Source: Gammaproteobacteria bacterium (lineage in GTDB: Bacteria; Pseudomonadota; Gammaproteobacteria; Steroidobacterales; Woeseiaceae). Taken from it: a DNA stretch of 64,000 bases. This document shows, in pieces, positions 42,401 through 51,321 of the stretch. Below the pieces are notes generated by a model that had not been told where the DNA came from, searched no databases, and saw nothing but the letters and a program-made list of their open reading frames with translations. How positions within the stretch are numbered: position 1 is the first letter of the stretch; each line of letters starts with the position of its first letter. The stretch covers positions 62,001-126,000 of the forward strand of contig JAHEFG010000002.1 of NCBI GenBank assembly GCA_024640305.1, in the 5' to 3' direction. Both the position numbers and the translations under genes were made by a program.

Positions 42401-44081
42401 CACAGCCTGGAGACAAATAATTAATATCAAACCGTTTGTTGCAACGCTTTTGCTGCTTCTTTGCTGGCCGGCAGGCGCCGTGGAAACAGTATTCCACGGG
42501 TTCACTGGCCATACATCAACCGAGACTGGTATCCGCGAGTTTAGTGTTCTCGTCATTTCGGACAATGGCAAGGTCATTGCTACGGGTGATGCGGCGCTAC
42601 TTGATGATTATCCGCATGCAAAACATATTAATATCGCGGGTCGGTACGTTTTGCCTGGCCTGATTGATGCGCATGGTCACGTTCAAAGCCTGGGATACCT
42701 CGCGATAAGTCTGGACCTCAACGGTACGCCGAGCGTCGACGATGCAGTCCGGCAAATTGCCGACTATGCCGCTGCTAACCGCTACTCCAAATGGATTCTC
42801 GGGCGCGGCTGGAACCAGGTGCTCTGGCCCGTCAAGGAATTTCCAAAATCGTCTGACATTGACGCAGTTGTGAAAGACAGGCCGGTCTGGTTACGGCGCA
42901 TTGACGGCCATGCCGGCTGGGCAAACAGCAAGGCGATGCAGATAGCCGGGATTAATGACGACACACCCGATCCTGTCGGGGGCAAGATTTTGCGCGACGC
43001 GAATGGCAAGGCAACCGGAATTCTTGTCGATAAAGCGATGAGCCTCATCGGATCCCATATTCCTGCGTCAGGCAAGGATGAAATCCGCGAGGCCTATCGC
43101 GAGGCGATGCGAAAGCTAGTTTCGCTGGGCATAACAGGCGTGCACGATGCCGGCATAAATACCCGGGAGGCGGAGGTGTACATGTCGATGGCCGATGATG
43201 GCGAACTCGACATTCGCATCTACGCGATGCTCAGCGATGCTGGCAGAAACCTCGACGATTTTGGCAAGCCGCTGACTGCTTACGGCGATGACAGGCTGGA
43301 CATTGCCGCAGTCAAACTTTATTCGGACGGGGCATTGGGCAGTCGCGGGGCAGCGATGCTTGAGCCCTACTCCGACGATAGCGAAAACCGTGGTTTGCCG
43401 TTCTGGACTGCAGAAGAATTATCCGCGTTCACGAAAAAGGCCAATGACATGGGGTTTCAGGTCGGTATCCATGCAATCGGCGATCTTGGTAATCGCATGT
43501 CGCTTGATGCATTCGAGAAGGCACAAGGCGGTCAACCTTCGGACCTGCGCAATCGAGTCGAACATGCACAGATTATTTCACTCGACGACATTCCTCGGTT
43601 CGTCGAACTCGGTGTAATTGCATCAATGCAACCAACGCACGCGACGAGTGACATGAACATGGCCGAGGATCGGATCGGCCCGGACAGAATCAAGGGTGGT
43701 TATGCCTGGCGCAAGCTGCTCGACTCAGGCGCCGTACTCGCCAGCGGCTCCGATTTCCCGGTTGAACTGCCCAACCCGTTTTACGGCCTGTACGCGGCGG
43801 TGACCCGGCAGGATCGCAACGGCATGCCGGAAGGAGGCTGGTATATAGAAGAGGGTCTGACAAGAGCTGAGGCGCTGCATTCATTCACATTGGCAGCAGC
43901 CTATGCCGCTCACCAGGAAGATCGGTTGGGCAGCCTCGAGCCCGGCAAGTGGGCCGACTTCATCGTGGTCGATCGCGACTACTTCACTGTTCCCAGCTCC
44001 GAGATCGATGATATTCAGGTACTTGAAACCTGGGTTGGCGGTAAACGCGTATTTGATGCCAATAACGGCGAGCAGCAATGA
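42375..44081 (+). CDS. YtcJ-like amidohydrolase, exported
   Basis: An exported amidohydrolase (about 553-568 residues depending on start). A signal peptide (PFVATLLLLLCWPAGA) precedes an Amidohydro_3 barrel with metal-binding DAHGHVQSLGY, SDGALGSRGAAM, GIHAIGDLGNR, NRVEHAQIIS and SGSDFPVELPNP. YtcJ-like enzymes hydrolyse C-N bonds in varied small substrates; none is indicated here. The canonical start could be the GTG used here, but it overlaps the MATE gene and lacks a good site. A GGAGA site seven bases before an ATT codon (42420) would make the signal peptide start at INIKPFVAT. The end overlaps gloB by four bases (ATGA). Confidence 0.82.
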   Translation: MGGKKSKSDTAWRQIINIKPFVATLLLLLCWPAGAVETVFHGFTGHTSTETGIREFSVLVISDNGKVIATGDAALLDDYPHAKHINIAGRYVLPGLIDAHGHVQSLGYLAISLDLNGTPSVDDAVRQIADYAAANRYSKWILGRGWNQVLWPVKEFPKSSDIDAVVKDRPVWLRRIDGHAGWANSKAMQIAGINDDTPDPVGGKILRDANGKATGILVDKAMSLIGSHIPASGKDEIREAYREAMRKLVSLGITGVHDAGINTREAEVYMSMADDGELDIRIYAMLSDAGRNLDDFGKPLTAYGDDRLDIAAVKLYSDGALGSRGAAMLEPYSDDSENRGLPFWTAEELSAFTKKANDMGFQVGIHAIGDLGNRMSLDAFEKAQGGQPSDLRNRVEHAQIISLDDIPRFVELGVIASMQPTHATSDMNMAEDRIGPDRIKGGYAWRKLLDSGAVLASGSDFPVELPNPFYGLYAAVTRQDRNGMPEGGWYIEEGLTRAEALHSFTLAAAYAAHQEDRLGSLEPGKWADFIVVDRDYFTVPSSEIDDIQVLETWVGGKRVFDANNGEQQ

Positions 44082-44869
44082 TCGTTGAACAAATCTGGAC
44101 TGCTAACGCTTACCGCAACTTCAATTACCTCGTTGCGTGCCCGGAGACCGGCGACGCGTTGGCGATCGATCCGCTGGACTACACAAAATGTCTCGCCGTT
44201 GCGAAGCAACGCGGCTGGACGATCACTCAGATCCTCAATACTCATGAACACGGCGACCACACTGGTGGCAACAAGGGTGTCGTCGCGGCGACAGGCGCTC
44301 TGATCATTGCGCATGAAAATGCCAGCCGCAGCATCCCGAACATGGGTCGCGGCGTTGGCGCAGGCGACATTATCAAGGTTGGCAAAACTGTAGACCTCGA
44401 GTGCCTCGACACACCGGGACACACGATGAGTCACATTTGCCTGCTGTCAAAAACTGACCAGCCTGCGCTATTCAGTGGTGACACACTGTTCAATGCAGGC
44501 GCGGGAAACTGCCACAATGGCGGTCATCCGAATGACCTGTATGAAACGTTCCGGAATCAACTCGAAAAACTGGACGATGAGACACAGATCTATCCGGGGC
44601 ACGATTACCTGGTAAATAATCTGCAGTTTACCCTCGACCGTGAGCCCGACAACGCCACGGCCAGGCAATTACTGGCTGCTGTAGAGGATCAGGATCCGAA
44701 CGATGCCCTCGTAACGACCTTATCCCAGGAACGCCAGGTGAACACATTCTTCCGCCTGGACAGCGCGTCAGTTATTGCGCGACTGCAGGAACAGTTTCCC
44801 GACATCGGCAGCCAACCGGACACGCGCACGGTGTTTCTCAAACTTCGCGAGCTGCGAAACTCCTGGTAG
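44078..44869 (+). CDS. gloB: Hydroxyacylglutathione hydrolase (glyoxalase II)
   Basis: A 263-residue metallo-beta-lactamase-fold enzyme that releases D-lactate and glutathione from S-lactoylglutathione. It has THEHGDHTGG, DTPGHTMSHI, FSGDTLFNAGAGNC and YPGHDYLVNNLQF, the metal ligands and length expected of GloB (E. coli form has THHHxDHxGG; here the second residue is E). Its start overlaps the amidohydrolase stop. Together with MATE and the amidohydrolase it forms a three-gene set with no evident shared pathway. Confidence 0.9.
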   Translation: MIVEQIWTANAYRNFNYLVACPETGDALAIDPLDYTKCLAVAKQRGWTITQILNTHEHGDHTGGNKGVVAATGALIIAHENASRSIPNMGRGVGAGDIIKVGKTVDLECLDTPGHTMSHICLLSKTDQPALFSGDTLFNAGAGNCHNGGHPNDLYETFRNQLEKLDDETQIYPGHDYLVNNLQFTLDREPDNATARQLLAAVEDQDPNDALVTTLSQERQVNTFFRLDSASVIARLQEQFPDIGSQPDTRTVFLKLRELRNSW

Positions 44870-44878
44870 CAAGCTGCA

Positions 44879-45634
44879 TCAGGGCCGGGCAGCTTCCCAC
44901 AACCACAGCAACGCTTCATAGATACTTGCCTGCCGCGCTAGCTGCTCGCGCCAGCGCTTGCCATCGCCGTCGAAGTACGCATCCAACAGGTAGTCGCTTT
45001 GCTCTGTTGTTAGCTCATGATGTGCGACAACCGTCGCAAGATCGAAGAACGGATCATTGTCGCAGGCGTACTCCCAATCCAGGAACCGGATCTCGGGCGT
45101 ATTGATGATATTTGCGACAACCAGATCATTGTGACAACAGCAAAGGTTGTGCGGCAGCGGCCCAGCCTCGATCCTGCGTAAGCACTCGCCGACCATTTCA
45201 GGATCTGCGTCTGCTATTTGTTGAACGTAGTCACGTGCTGCGCCAGTCGCATCGAAGGTGCGGCCAGTTAGCGGAAGTGCATGCAACTTCTTCAGCCCGG
45301 CAGCAAGCACATCAAGGTTCGCATTATCTTCCAGGTGCTCGCCCGACCAGATTACGCCCTCGAGGTACTCGGTCATGTAGACCGTATCTGATACGAACAA
45401 CACGCGTCCCGCGAGCCCCCTGTCGGCTGCCAGGGTTTGTATGTGCGCTTCGATTGCCCTCTCGTTATATGGCGGGTTCCTGCAACTGTCATCGACTTTG
45501 AGAACAGCCCTGGCCGTACCGTTATCTACAAGATATGTCCGATTGCTGAAGCCGCCGCTGAGTTCGCAGTACTCCGCGCCTTCCCAGCCGGGCACCATCA
45601 ACAATGTGTCCGCAGGTGTCTTGTTCGTCGTCAT
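44879..45634 (-). CDS. APH/choline kinase-family kinase, predicted thiamine kinase
   Basis: A 251-residue phosphotransferase. The Brenner-type motif is CCHNDLVVANII, with the metal-binding segment FLDWEYACDNDPFFDLA, both typical of choline kinase, aminoglycoside phosphotransferase and ThiK. Its ATG overlaps the stop of pnuT by four bases, so it belongs to the TPP-riboswitch operon. That context makes thiamine, or a precursor alcohol such as the hydroxyethylthiazole, the likely substrate; phosphorylation would trap what the receptor and PnuT import. This is an inference from context, since APH-family sequences alone do not show the substrate. A ten-codon longer frame is not needed. Confidence 0.78.
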   Translation of the reverse strand: MTTNKTPADTLLMVPGWEGAEYCELSGGFSNRTYLVDNGTARAVLKVDDSCRNPPYNERAIEAHIQTLAADRGLAGRVLFVSDTVYMTEYLEGVIWSGEHLEDNANLDVLAAGLKKLHALPLTGRTFDATGAARDYVQQIADADPEMVGECLRRIEAGPLPHNLCCCHNDLVVANIINTPEIRFLDWEYACDNDPFFDLATVVAHHELTTEQSDYLLDAYFDGDGKRWREQLARQASIYEALLWLWEAARP

Positions 45635-46239
45635 GCGGCCACCTCGCGCCGTGATCTGGCCCAACTCACCAGCCCGAACGGAATCATGAGCACATATACC
45701 GCAAACAGCACTGACGTCAGCTGTAAGTCACGGGACCAGTAAATGAAGATCGATGCGACATCAATGACCAACCAGTACCACCAATTTTCGAGCACCTTAC
45801 GCGCAACCAGAAAAGTTGCCCAGATAGCAGCCCAGGCAGTAATCGCATCAACGTAGGCGTGTTGGGAATCTGTCTGCGTGTGTAGTAAGTAACCATTGAT
45901 CAGCCCAACAGCAACAATCAACAGAATCGCATAGACATGTGTCATCAGCGGCCAACTGACGACCGGCAATTGTTCTTCATCCGTCTGACCCGAACGCCAC
46001 ACCACCCAGCCGTAAACAGCCATTGCAAAATAGAAGCCGTTTAGCGCGGATTGCATGTAGAGTTTCGCGTCGAAAAACAGGTACACGTAAATCGCGGTGC
46101 TGATACCGGCACCGAACCAGCACCAGATATTCTGGCGAATGGCGAGCAACAGATACAGCAATGCCATAACCACAGCGACGACCTCAAGGGGCGAAAGCGT
46201 GGCCGCCTGATGCTGCAATATCATCACGAGATTTTGCAT
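45631..46239 (-). CDS. pnuT: PnuC-family transporter, predicted thiamine type (PnuT)
   Basis: A 202-residue membrane protein with seven or eight hydrophobic segments and PnuC signatures (AIRQNIWCWFGAGISTAIYVYLFFDAKLYMQS, shortened; NWWYWLVIDVASIFIYWSRD). PnuC proteins move nicotinamide riboside, but relatives under TPP riboswitches move thiamine by facilitated diffusion and are called PnuT. Position between a TonB receptor and a kinase of the same operon supports PnuT. It overlaps the kinase gene by four bases and follows the receptor by eight. Confidence 0.88.
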   Translation of the reverse strand: MQNLVMILQHQAATLSPLEVVAVVMALLYLLLAIRQNIWCWFGAGISTAIYVYLFFDAKLYMQSALNGFYFAMAVYGWVVWRSGQTDEEQLPVVSWPLMTHVYAILLIVAVGLINGYLLHTQTDSQHAYVDAITAWAAIWATFLVARKVLENWWYWLVIDVASIFIYWSRDLQLTSVLFAVYVLMIPFGLVSWARSRREVAA

Positions 46240-46247
46240 CGTCTACC

Positions 46248-48329
46248 TTACTTGAATTCCCACGTGAAACTGAGGCCTGCCTGGCGTGGGTCACCGAGCC
46301 TGGTGTAGAGCGCATCGGGAAAATCCGGGGGTTCGTTGCCAAAATAAAAACCACGAACCGCATAGCTCTCATCGAGCAGGTTGCGCACCCAAAGCTGAGC
46401 CGACCAGGAAACCGCATCGTAACCAATGCGTGCGTGGACGAGTTCGTACGCTTGCGATTTCTGGTCGTGACTTACGTCAAAATAGAACGCGTCTCGCGCA
46501 GTTGTATCCAGGCGAACAAATACACCATTGGCGTGTCGATAGCTGCCGCCGAGAGCGATCGAGTATTTCGGCGCATGCGCCTGGCCTCGTCCACTGAGAT
46601 CGACCTGCGGCGTTTGAAAGGTCTCAAACGTCGCATCAAGCAAACCGATATTCAGGTAGAACTCCCAGGCATCACTTGGCAACCACCGAATATCGGCCTC
46701 GAAGCCGGTTGTTTCACCCTGCGCCGCGTTGTCGGTGAAGAATACGAACGAAGCCGGGTCACCGGGGATCAGTTGGAAGGAGGTCCTTACCTGCTGGTTA
46801 TCCCGGCGATTCAGGAATACAGACGCATTAACAATCAGCGAATCCTGCCGCAACGCAGCTTTTATTCCGGCTTCAAGACTCCACAGCTCTTCGGCGCCAA
46901 AATTGCGGCGATCGCTGGGCACGACGCCAAGATTGAACCCGCCCGCCTTGTAGCCCTTTGACAAGCTGACGAAGCTAGTCAGCGATTCGGAATAATCGTA
47001 GCTCAGTGTCATTTCTCCGCCCCACATCGACTCTGATGGGCCAACGGCAAGACCGGCGGTGTCGTCATAGTCAGTCGTCCTGCGTTCAGCCCGCAGTCCA
47101 AAGCTGGCTCGAGTCACACTGCTAAGATTGTGCTCGTATTGACCAAAAGCGGCGATGCTTGTCGCACGATATTCGCTACCAAAGGTATCATCGAGGCTGT
47201 CCGCGAAGTCGTAAAACGGATCGTAGTACTCACCCTGATTGAAGGTCACGAGCGTATCCTTCAGTTGCAGCGCGTAAATGCCGAACAGCCAATCGTCGGT
47301 CGCCAGCCGAAGTTCCTGGCTAATCGTTTCGCGTTCTCGGTCGCTGACCGAAATGTAATCGTAAGTAACCGGCGCCCAGCTATCTTCGTTGCCCCAGTCC
47401 GCGTCGTAGCTAAATTCGATATCGGACACTGCAATGCTCGAGATCGACGTCACTTGCACGTCTGAAAATCCGGAATACTCAACCCTGGCCGAGACCCCGA
47501 TGCTCTCCTGCGCATCCTTGCCGGGCCTGTCAGACAGCGTGACGAATCCGTTATCGAGTGCAAACGCATCGTAGCCATTGCGGGAATTTGCGAACAAGGC
47601 AGCCAGGTCGACCTGCCAATCGTTGCTGACCGACCAATGCACGCGCCCACGGACGGTCGTTTCGTTACGGCCGTTCGTGTCGGTACGCTGCAGGTAGGTA
47701 TTATCACGAAATCCGTTGCTCTCATGCTGATGTGCACTCAGCCGATAGCTGACGTTGCCATCCGCACTGAGTCCGCCTCCTATTGCAACACCAACAGCGA
47801 GCGTATCGTCCGCGCCAACCGTCAGCTCCGCCCGCCCTTCAAATTCATCCGTTGGAGCTGTGCTTCGCATGTAAATGAGACCAGCCAACGCATTCGCGCC
47901 GTAGCGGCTTCCCTGCGGCCCACGCAGGACTTCTATTTGCTGCATGTCGAACAGCGTCGCGATGCTACCGATGCCGCTAAAATCTATATCGTCGATCAGG
48001 AACCCGACAGATGGATTCGGTGCTCCCTGGTACTGCTCAAGTTCGCCGACTCCGCGAATCTGGAAGTAGCGAGCACGGTTACCATCCCCGGACCAGTTAA
48101 GGTTGGGGATCGTATCGATTACTTCTTCGAAGTGTTGCACCGCCAATTGCCGAATTTGTTCAGCGCCAAGGACGGTCACGCTGGCCGGGAGCTCACTGCT
48201 GCTGCGCCCGCGAAAATCCGCTGTTACGACAATCTCATCAATGGTGTCCTGCGCACTGACAACAAAGGGCAGCATTGATGAGATCAGGAGGACGGCATAT
48301 TTTGGCCGTAGCGTGCGAACGAATTGCAT
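46248..48329 (-). CDS. TonB-dependent receptor, predicted thiamine/precursor uptake
   Basis: A 693-residue outer-membrane receptor. A signal peptide (cut after A26) is followed by a TonB box-like DEIVVTA, a plug domain (LPASVTVLG, VLRGPQGSRYGANALAGLIYMRS, shortened) and a 22-strand-type barrel ending in a C-terminal phenylalanine-type strand (AGLSFTWEFK). It starts directly after a TPP riboswitch that contains its ribosome binding site. Such receptors take up thiamine or its pieces through TonB energy. With pnuT and the kinase it forms a complete import-and-trap cassette. Confidence 0.93.
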   Translation of the reverse strand: MQFVRTLRPKYAVLLISSMLPFVVSAQDTIDEIVVTADFRGRSSSELPASVTVLGAEQIRQLAVQHFEEVIDTIPNLNWSGDGNRARYFQIRGVGELEQYQGAPNPSVGFLIDDIDFSGIGSIATLFDMQQIEVLRGPQGSRYGANALAGLIYMRSTAPTDEFEGRAELTVGADDTLAVGVAIGGGLSADGNVSYRLSAHQHESNGFRDNTYLQRTDTNGRNETTVRGRVHWSVSNDWQVDLAALFANSRNGYDAFALDNGFVTLSDRPGKDAQESIGVSARVEYSGFSDVQVTSISSIAVSDIEFSYDADWGNEDSWAPVTYDYISVSDRERETISQELRLATDDWLFGIYALQLKDTLVTFNQGEYYDPFYDFADSLDDTFGSEYRATSIAAFGQYEHNLSSVTRASFGLRAERRTTDYDDTAGLAVGPSESMWGGEMTLSYDYSESLTSFVSLSKGYKAGGFNLGVVPSDRRNFGAEELWSLEAGIKAALRQDSLIVNASVFLNRRDNQQVRTSFQLIPGDPASFVFFTDNAAQGETTGFEADIRWLPSDAWEFYLNIGLLDATFETFQTPQVDLSGRGQAHAPKYSIALGGSYRHANGVFVRLDTTARDAFYFDVSHDQKSQAYELVHARIGYDAVSWSAQLWVRNLLDESYAVRGFYFGNEPPDFPDALYTRLGDPRQAGLSFTWEFK

Positions 48330-48330
48330 A

Positions 48331-48418
48331 TTTCCCTTCCTACGCCAGCATTACCCGGGTCAGGTTCTAAGGGTTCCCAAACGGATCTCAGGCCAGCGGC
48401 CACCCCTGTGACGGGAAA
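48331..48418 (-). promoter_or_regulatory. TPP riboswitch (THI element)
   Basis: The minus strand carries the conserved THI-box segments in order: CAGGGGTGGCC, GGCCTGAGA, ACCCTTAGAACCTGAC, CCGGGTAATGCTGGCG and TAGGAAGGGAAA, followed by the receptor ATG. TTTCCC and GGGAAA at the ends can form the outer P1 pair. The likely ribosome binding site GGAAGGG lies inside the 3' part, so TPP binding should hide it and reduce translation, a translational type of switch. Confidence 0.96.
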
Positions 48419-48427
48419 ATTATATCA
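48419..48427 (-). promoter_or_regulatory. Extended -10 promoter of the thiamine cassette
   Basis: TGATATAAT on the minus strand is a perfect TATAAT with an upstream TGn. The TGA is also the stop codon of the upstream dehydrogenase gene. The -35 region is weak, as is usual for extended -10 promoters. It lies immediately before the riboswitch. Confidence 0.7.
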
Positions 48428-49288
48428 GGATTCGAGCCGGGCAATCAGGCTCGACGTATCCCAGCGGCTGCCGCCCATCGACTGCACTTCCGCATAGAAC
48501 TCATCGACAAGCTTTGCCAATTCGAGTGTCGCACCGTTACGCTGCGCCTCGTCAAACGCGATTGCCAGATCCTTGCGCATCCAGTCGACCGCAAACCCAA
48601 ACTCGAATTCGTTGTTGACCATAGTTTGCCAGCGGTTTTCCATTTGCCACGACTGCGCTGCGCCCTTGGAAATTGACTCAATGACTTTTGCCGGGTCTAT
48701 GCCGGCGCGTTTGGCAAAATGCAGCCCCTCGGCGAGGCCCTGCACGACACCAGCTATGCAAATCTGATTGACTGCCTTGGCAAGTTGACCGCTACCGACA
48801 CCGCCAATCAGTGTCATGGCTTTGGCGTAACAGTCCATCACAGGTACCGCGCGTTCGAAGACCTCTACGTCGCCACCTGCCATGATTGTCAGTTGTCCGC
48901 TCTCAGCTCCCGCCTGGCCACCGGACACCGGCGCGTCCAGGAAATTAACGGCATGTTGCGCTGCCAGCGCGTACATCGCACGCGCCACCACCGCCGAGGC
49001 CGTCGTGTGATCGACCAGGACAGAACCGGCCTGCATCTCCTTGATAGCGCCCTGCTCCCCCGCGAGTACTTCCTGAACATCGGCATCATTACCAACGCAG
49101 GAGAAAACAAACTCTGCAGAAGCGGCCGCCTCTGCCGGCGTGGCCGCCATTTGGCCACCGTATTCGGCGCACCATTGTTCTGCCTTTTGTGCGGTACGGT
49201 TGTAGACCGTTACATCATGTCCATTGCTGGCGAGATACCCGGCCATTGGGTACCCCATAACACCTAGGCCAATGAAAGCAGCGCGCAT
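48425..49288 (-). CDS. mmsB: 3-hydroxyisobutyrate dehydrogenase-like NAD(P) enzyme
   Basis: A 287-residue beta-hydroxyacid dehydrogenase. The Rossmann start FIGLGVMGYPMAGYL and the segment DAPVSGGQAGAESGQLTIMAGG are the substrate-binding signatures; the catalytic lysine lies in GQLAKAVNQI. It oxidises 3-hydroxyisobutyrate in valine breakdown or a related acid such as tartronate semialdehyde or glyoxylate in the reverse direction. Its place behind an acyl-CoA dehydrogenase and icmF supports valine or branched acyl metabolism. The gap to that gene is about 56 bases, so cotranscription is probable but not certain. Confidence 0.87.
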   Translation of the reverse strand: MRAAFIGLGVMGYPMAGYLASNGHDVTVYNRTAQKAEQWCAEYGGQMAATPAEAAASAEFVFSCVGNDADVQEVLAGEQGAIKEMQAGSVLVDHTTASAVVARAMYALAAQHAVNFLDAPVSGGQAGAESGQLTIMAGGDVEVFERAVPVMDCYAKAMTLIGGVGSGQLAKAVNQICIAGVVQGLAEGLHFAKRAGIDPAKVIESISKGAAQSWQMENRWQTMVNNEFEFGFAVDWMRKDLAIAFDEAQRNGATLELAKLVDEFYAEVQSMGGSRWDTSSLIARLES

Positions 49289-49344
49289 ACGTAAGACTCC
49301 TGTGCAGATTCAGTCACGGCAAGAGCCGCCTCCACAATTTACAC

Positions 49345-50526
49345 TCAAGCAGCGCTTGCTTGCGACTTGTTTTGCTTCTTTCGGGGATCGAGGCCAAGGG
49401 AGCGAGCAATAATCTCTCGCATGATCTCAGAACTGCCGGCGTATATTCGGGAAACTCTGGCGTTCGCATACATTCGGCTGATGGGATATTCGTCCATATA
49501 ACCATTGCCGCCGTGCAACTGCACACACTGGTCTGTCACCCGACCCTCCAATTCACTCGTCCACAATTTCGCTTTAGCCGCATCGTCCGCCGACAGAGAA
49601 CCCTTGTTGTGCTCTTCAACACAACGATCAATAAATGCATAGCCAACATCGATTTCTGTTCGCATATCCGCAAGCAGGAATCGCGTGTTCTGGAAGTCGG
49701 ACAGGGTCTTGCCAAAAACTTTGCGCTCATTGACATAGTCCAGCGTCATATTGAAAGCAGCCTCCGCGTTCGCGATGTAGCCGCACGCACCAAGCAATCT
49801 TTCCTCCGCCAGAAAATGCATGAGCTGGTAGAAACCGCGATGAAGTTCGCCCAGGAGGTTTTCCTTCGGCACTTTCACGTTATTAAAGAACATTTCTGCC
49901 GTGTCCTGGCTCTTCAAGCCCATCTTTTTCAGGTTCTCGCCACGCTCAAAACCTTCCATGCCGCGTTCTACTACGAACAAGGAAAGGCCGTGGCGGCTAG
50001 CCGGATCGGTCTTGGCCACTACAACGACGAGGTCAGCAAGAATGCCGTTAGAGATAAACGTCTTGGATCCATTGAGCAGAAAGTGATCGCCCTTGTCTTC
50101 CGCCTTCGTACGAATTCCCGCAACGTCACTACCAGCACCGGGCTCTGTTATCGCAACGGCAAGAACATGCTCGCCCGATACGCATTTGGGCAGCCAACGC
50201 TCCTTCTGCTCGTCCGTACCAAGCTCGCCGATATAGGGCCCGACGAGGCGGCTGTGCAGTGTCATAAAGAAGCCCGCATCGCCGTGGTGTGCGTTTTCTT
50301 CGATCAGGATCTGCTCGTAGCGAAAATCGGTGACCCCCGCTGCCCCGTATTTCTCGTCAGCCCACATTAACAGCAGGCCCATTTCGCCGGCCTTGAGAAA
50401 CGCTTCGCGATCGACGATGCCCTGCTCGTGCCATTTGTCGGTATGCGGACGGATCTCGTTTTTCATGAAGCTCCGGACAGAGTCGCGGAACATGTCATGT
50501 TCTTCTTCAAAAATATTGCGATGCAT
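49345..50526 (-). CDS. Acyl-CoA dehydrogenase
   Basis: A 393-residue flavoenzyme of normal length. Conserved blocks: AITEPGAGSDVAGIRT, NGSKTFISNG, LKKMGLKSQDTAEMFFNNVKVP (shortened), QLHGGNGYMDEYPISRMYAN and a final SSEIMREIIARSL. It oxidises a short or branched acyl-CoA to the enoyl-CoA and passes electrons to ETF. The start shares one base with the end of the enoyl-CoA hydratase gene (TAATG), so both are coupled within the icmF operon; isobutyryl-CoA or butyryl-CoA is the natural substrate guess. Confidence 0.9.
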   Translation of the reverse strand: MHRNIFEEEHDMFRDSVRSFMKNEIRPHTDKWHEQGIVDREAFLKAGEMGLLLMWADEKYGAAGVTDFRYEQILIEENAHHGDAGFFMTLHSRLVGPYIGELGTDEQKERWLPKCVSGEHVLAVAITEPGAGSDVAGIRTKAEDKGDHFLLNGSKTFISNGILADLVVVVAKTDPASRHGLSLFVVERGMEGFERGENLKKMGLKSQDTAEMFFNNVKVPKENLLGELHRGFYQLMHFLAEERLLGACGYIANAEAAFNMTLDYVNERKVFGKTLSDFQNTRFLLADMRTEIDVGYAFIDRCVEEHNKGSLSADDAAKAKLWTSELEGRVTDQCVQLHGGNGYMDEYPISRMYANARVSRIYAGSSEIMREIIARSLGLDPRKKQNKSQASAA

Positions 50527-51302
50527 TATTCCTTGCCTCTAAATTCGGGTTTACGTTTTTGCAGGAAAGCCGCGATGCCTTCATTGTTATCATCGGTTCC
50601 GACCAGTGACCCCTGCAGCTGCGCCTCGAGGTCGTAAGAGCTGTCCCAATCGTTATCCATTGCGAATCGCATGACCTTCTTCGTCGCCGCCAACGCCAGC
50701 GGAGCCCGTTGACTCAGGTCGCGCGCCCACTCAAGCGCTGTGCTTTGCAACTCGCCCGCAGGCGCCGTCCGGTTAACCAGGCCAAGTTGTACGCATCTTG
50801 CCGCGTCAATTCGCTCTGCTTCGACACTTAGTTGAAAAGCACGCTTGTAACCAAGGTGCCGAACAAGCGTCCAGTTCAGGCCGCCGTCGGGAACAAGTGA
50901 AATTGTTGCGAATGGTGAAAGCAGGAAAGCATCTTCAGCCATGATGACGAGATCGCAATGCAACGCCAATGACATACCGATACCAGCCGCCGAACCGGGT
51001 ATTGCAGCGATAACCGGCACCGGCAGTTCGGCTATCGCGGTAAAGACAGGACGATACTCTTCCCGGAGTTGCTCACTCACAGGTCGGGTGCCCAAACTTT
51101 CGTTCAGATCCGCTCCGGCAGAAAAACAGCGGCCCTCACCGGTCAGCACCACAACCCTGACTGAACTGTCGTTAGCTACGTCACTCAGCGCCTGTGCCAA
51201 ATCCGCTCTGAGGCCGGCGGTAAAGGCATTCATATTGTCAGGTCGATTCAGCGCAATCACAGCAACTGCGTCCGACACTGCGTAGTTCACCAGCTTATCC
51301 AT
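50526..51302 (-). CDS. Enoyl-CoA hydratase/isomerase (crotonase fold)
   Basis: A 258-residue crotonase-family protein. The oxyanion-hole segments are GEGRCFSAGADLNE and AIPGSAAGIGMSLALHCDLV, followed by FATISLVPDGGLNW. In true hydratases the second catalytic Glu would sit in the FxxisLVPdGG region; here D and G occupy it, so the enzyme may be a hydratase variant or isomerase (the LVPDGG form is common in PaaG-like enzymes). It lies 19 bases after icmF and is coupled to the acyl-CoA dehydrogenase. Confidence 0.87.
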   Translation of the reverse strand: MDKLVNYAVSDAVAVIALNRPDNMNAFTAGLRADLAQALSDVANDSSVRVVVLTGEGRCFSAGADLNESLGTRPVSEQLREEYRPVFTAIAELPVPVIAAIPGSAAGIGMSLALHCDLVIMAEDAFLLSPFATISLVPDGGLNWTLVRHLGYKRAFQLSVEAERIDAARCVQLGLVNRTAPAGELQSTALEWARDLSQRAPLALAATKKVMRFAMDNDWDSSYDLEAQLQGSLVGTDDNNEGIAAFLQKRKPEFRGKE

Positions 51303-51321
51303 TGGTCTACCTCAGGTCGCG

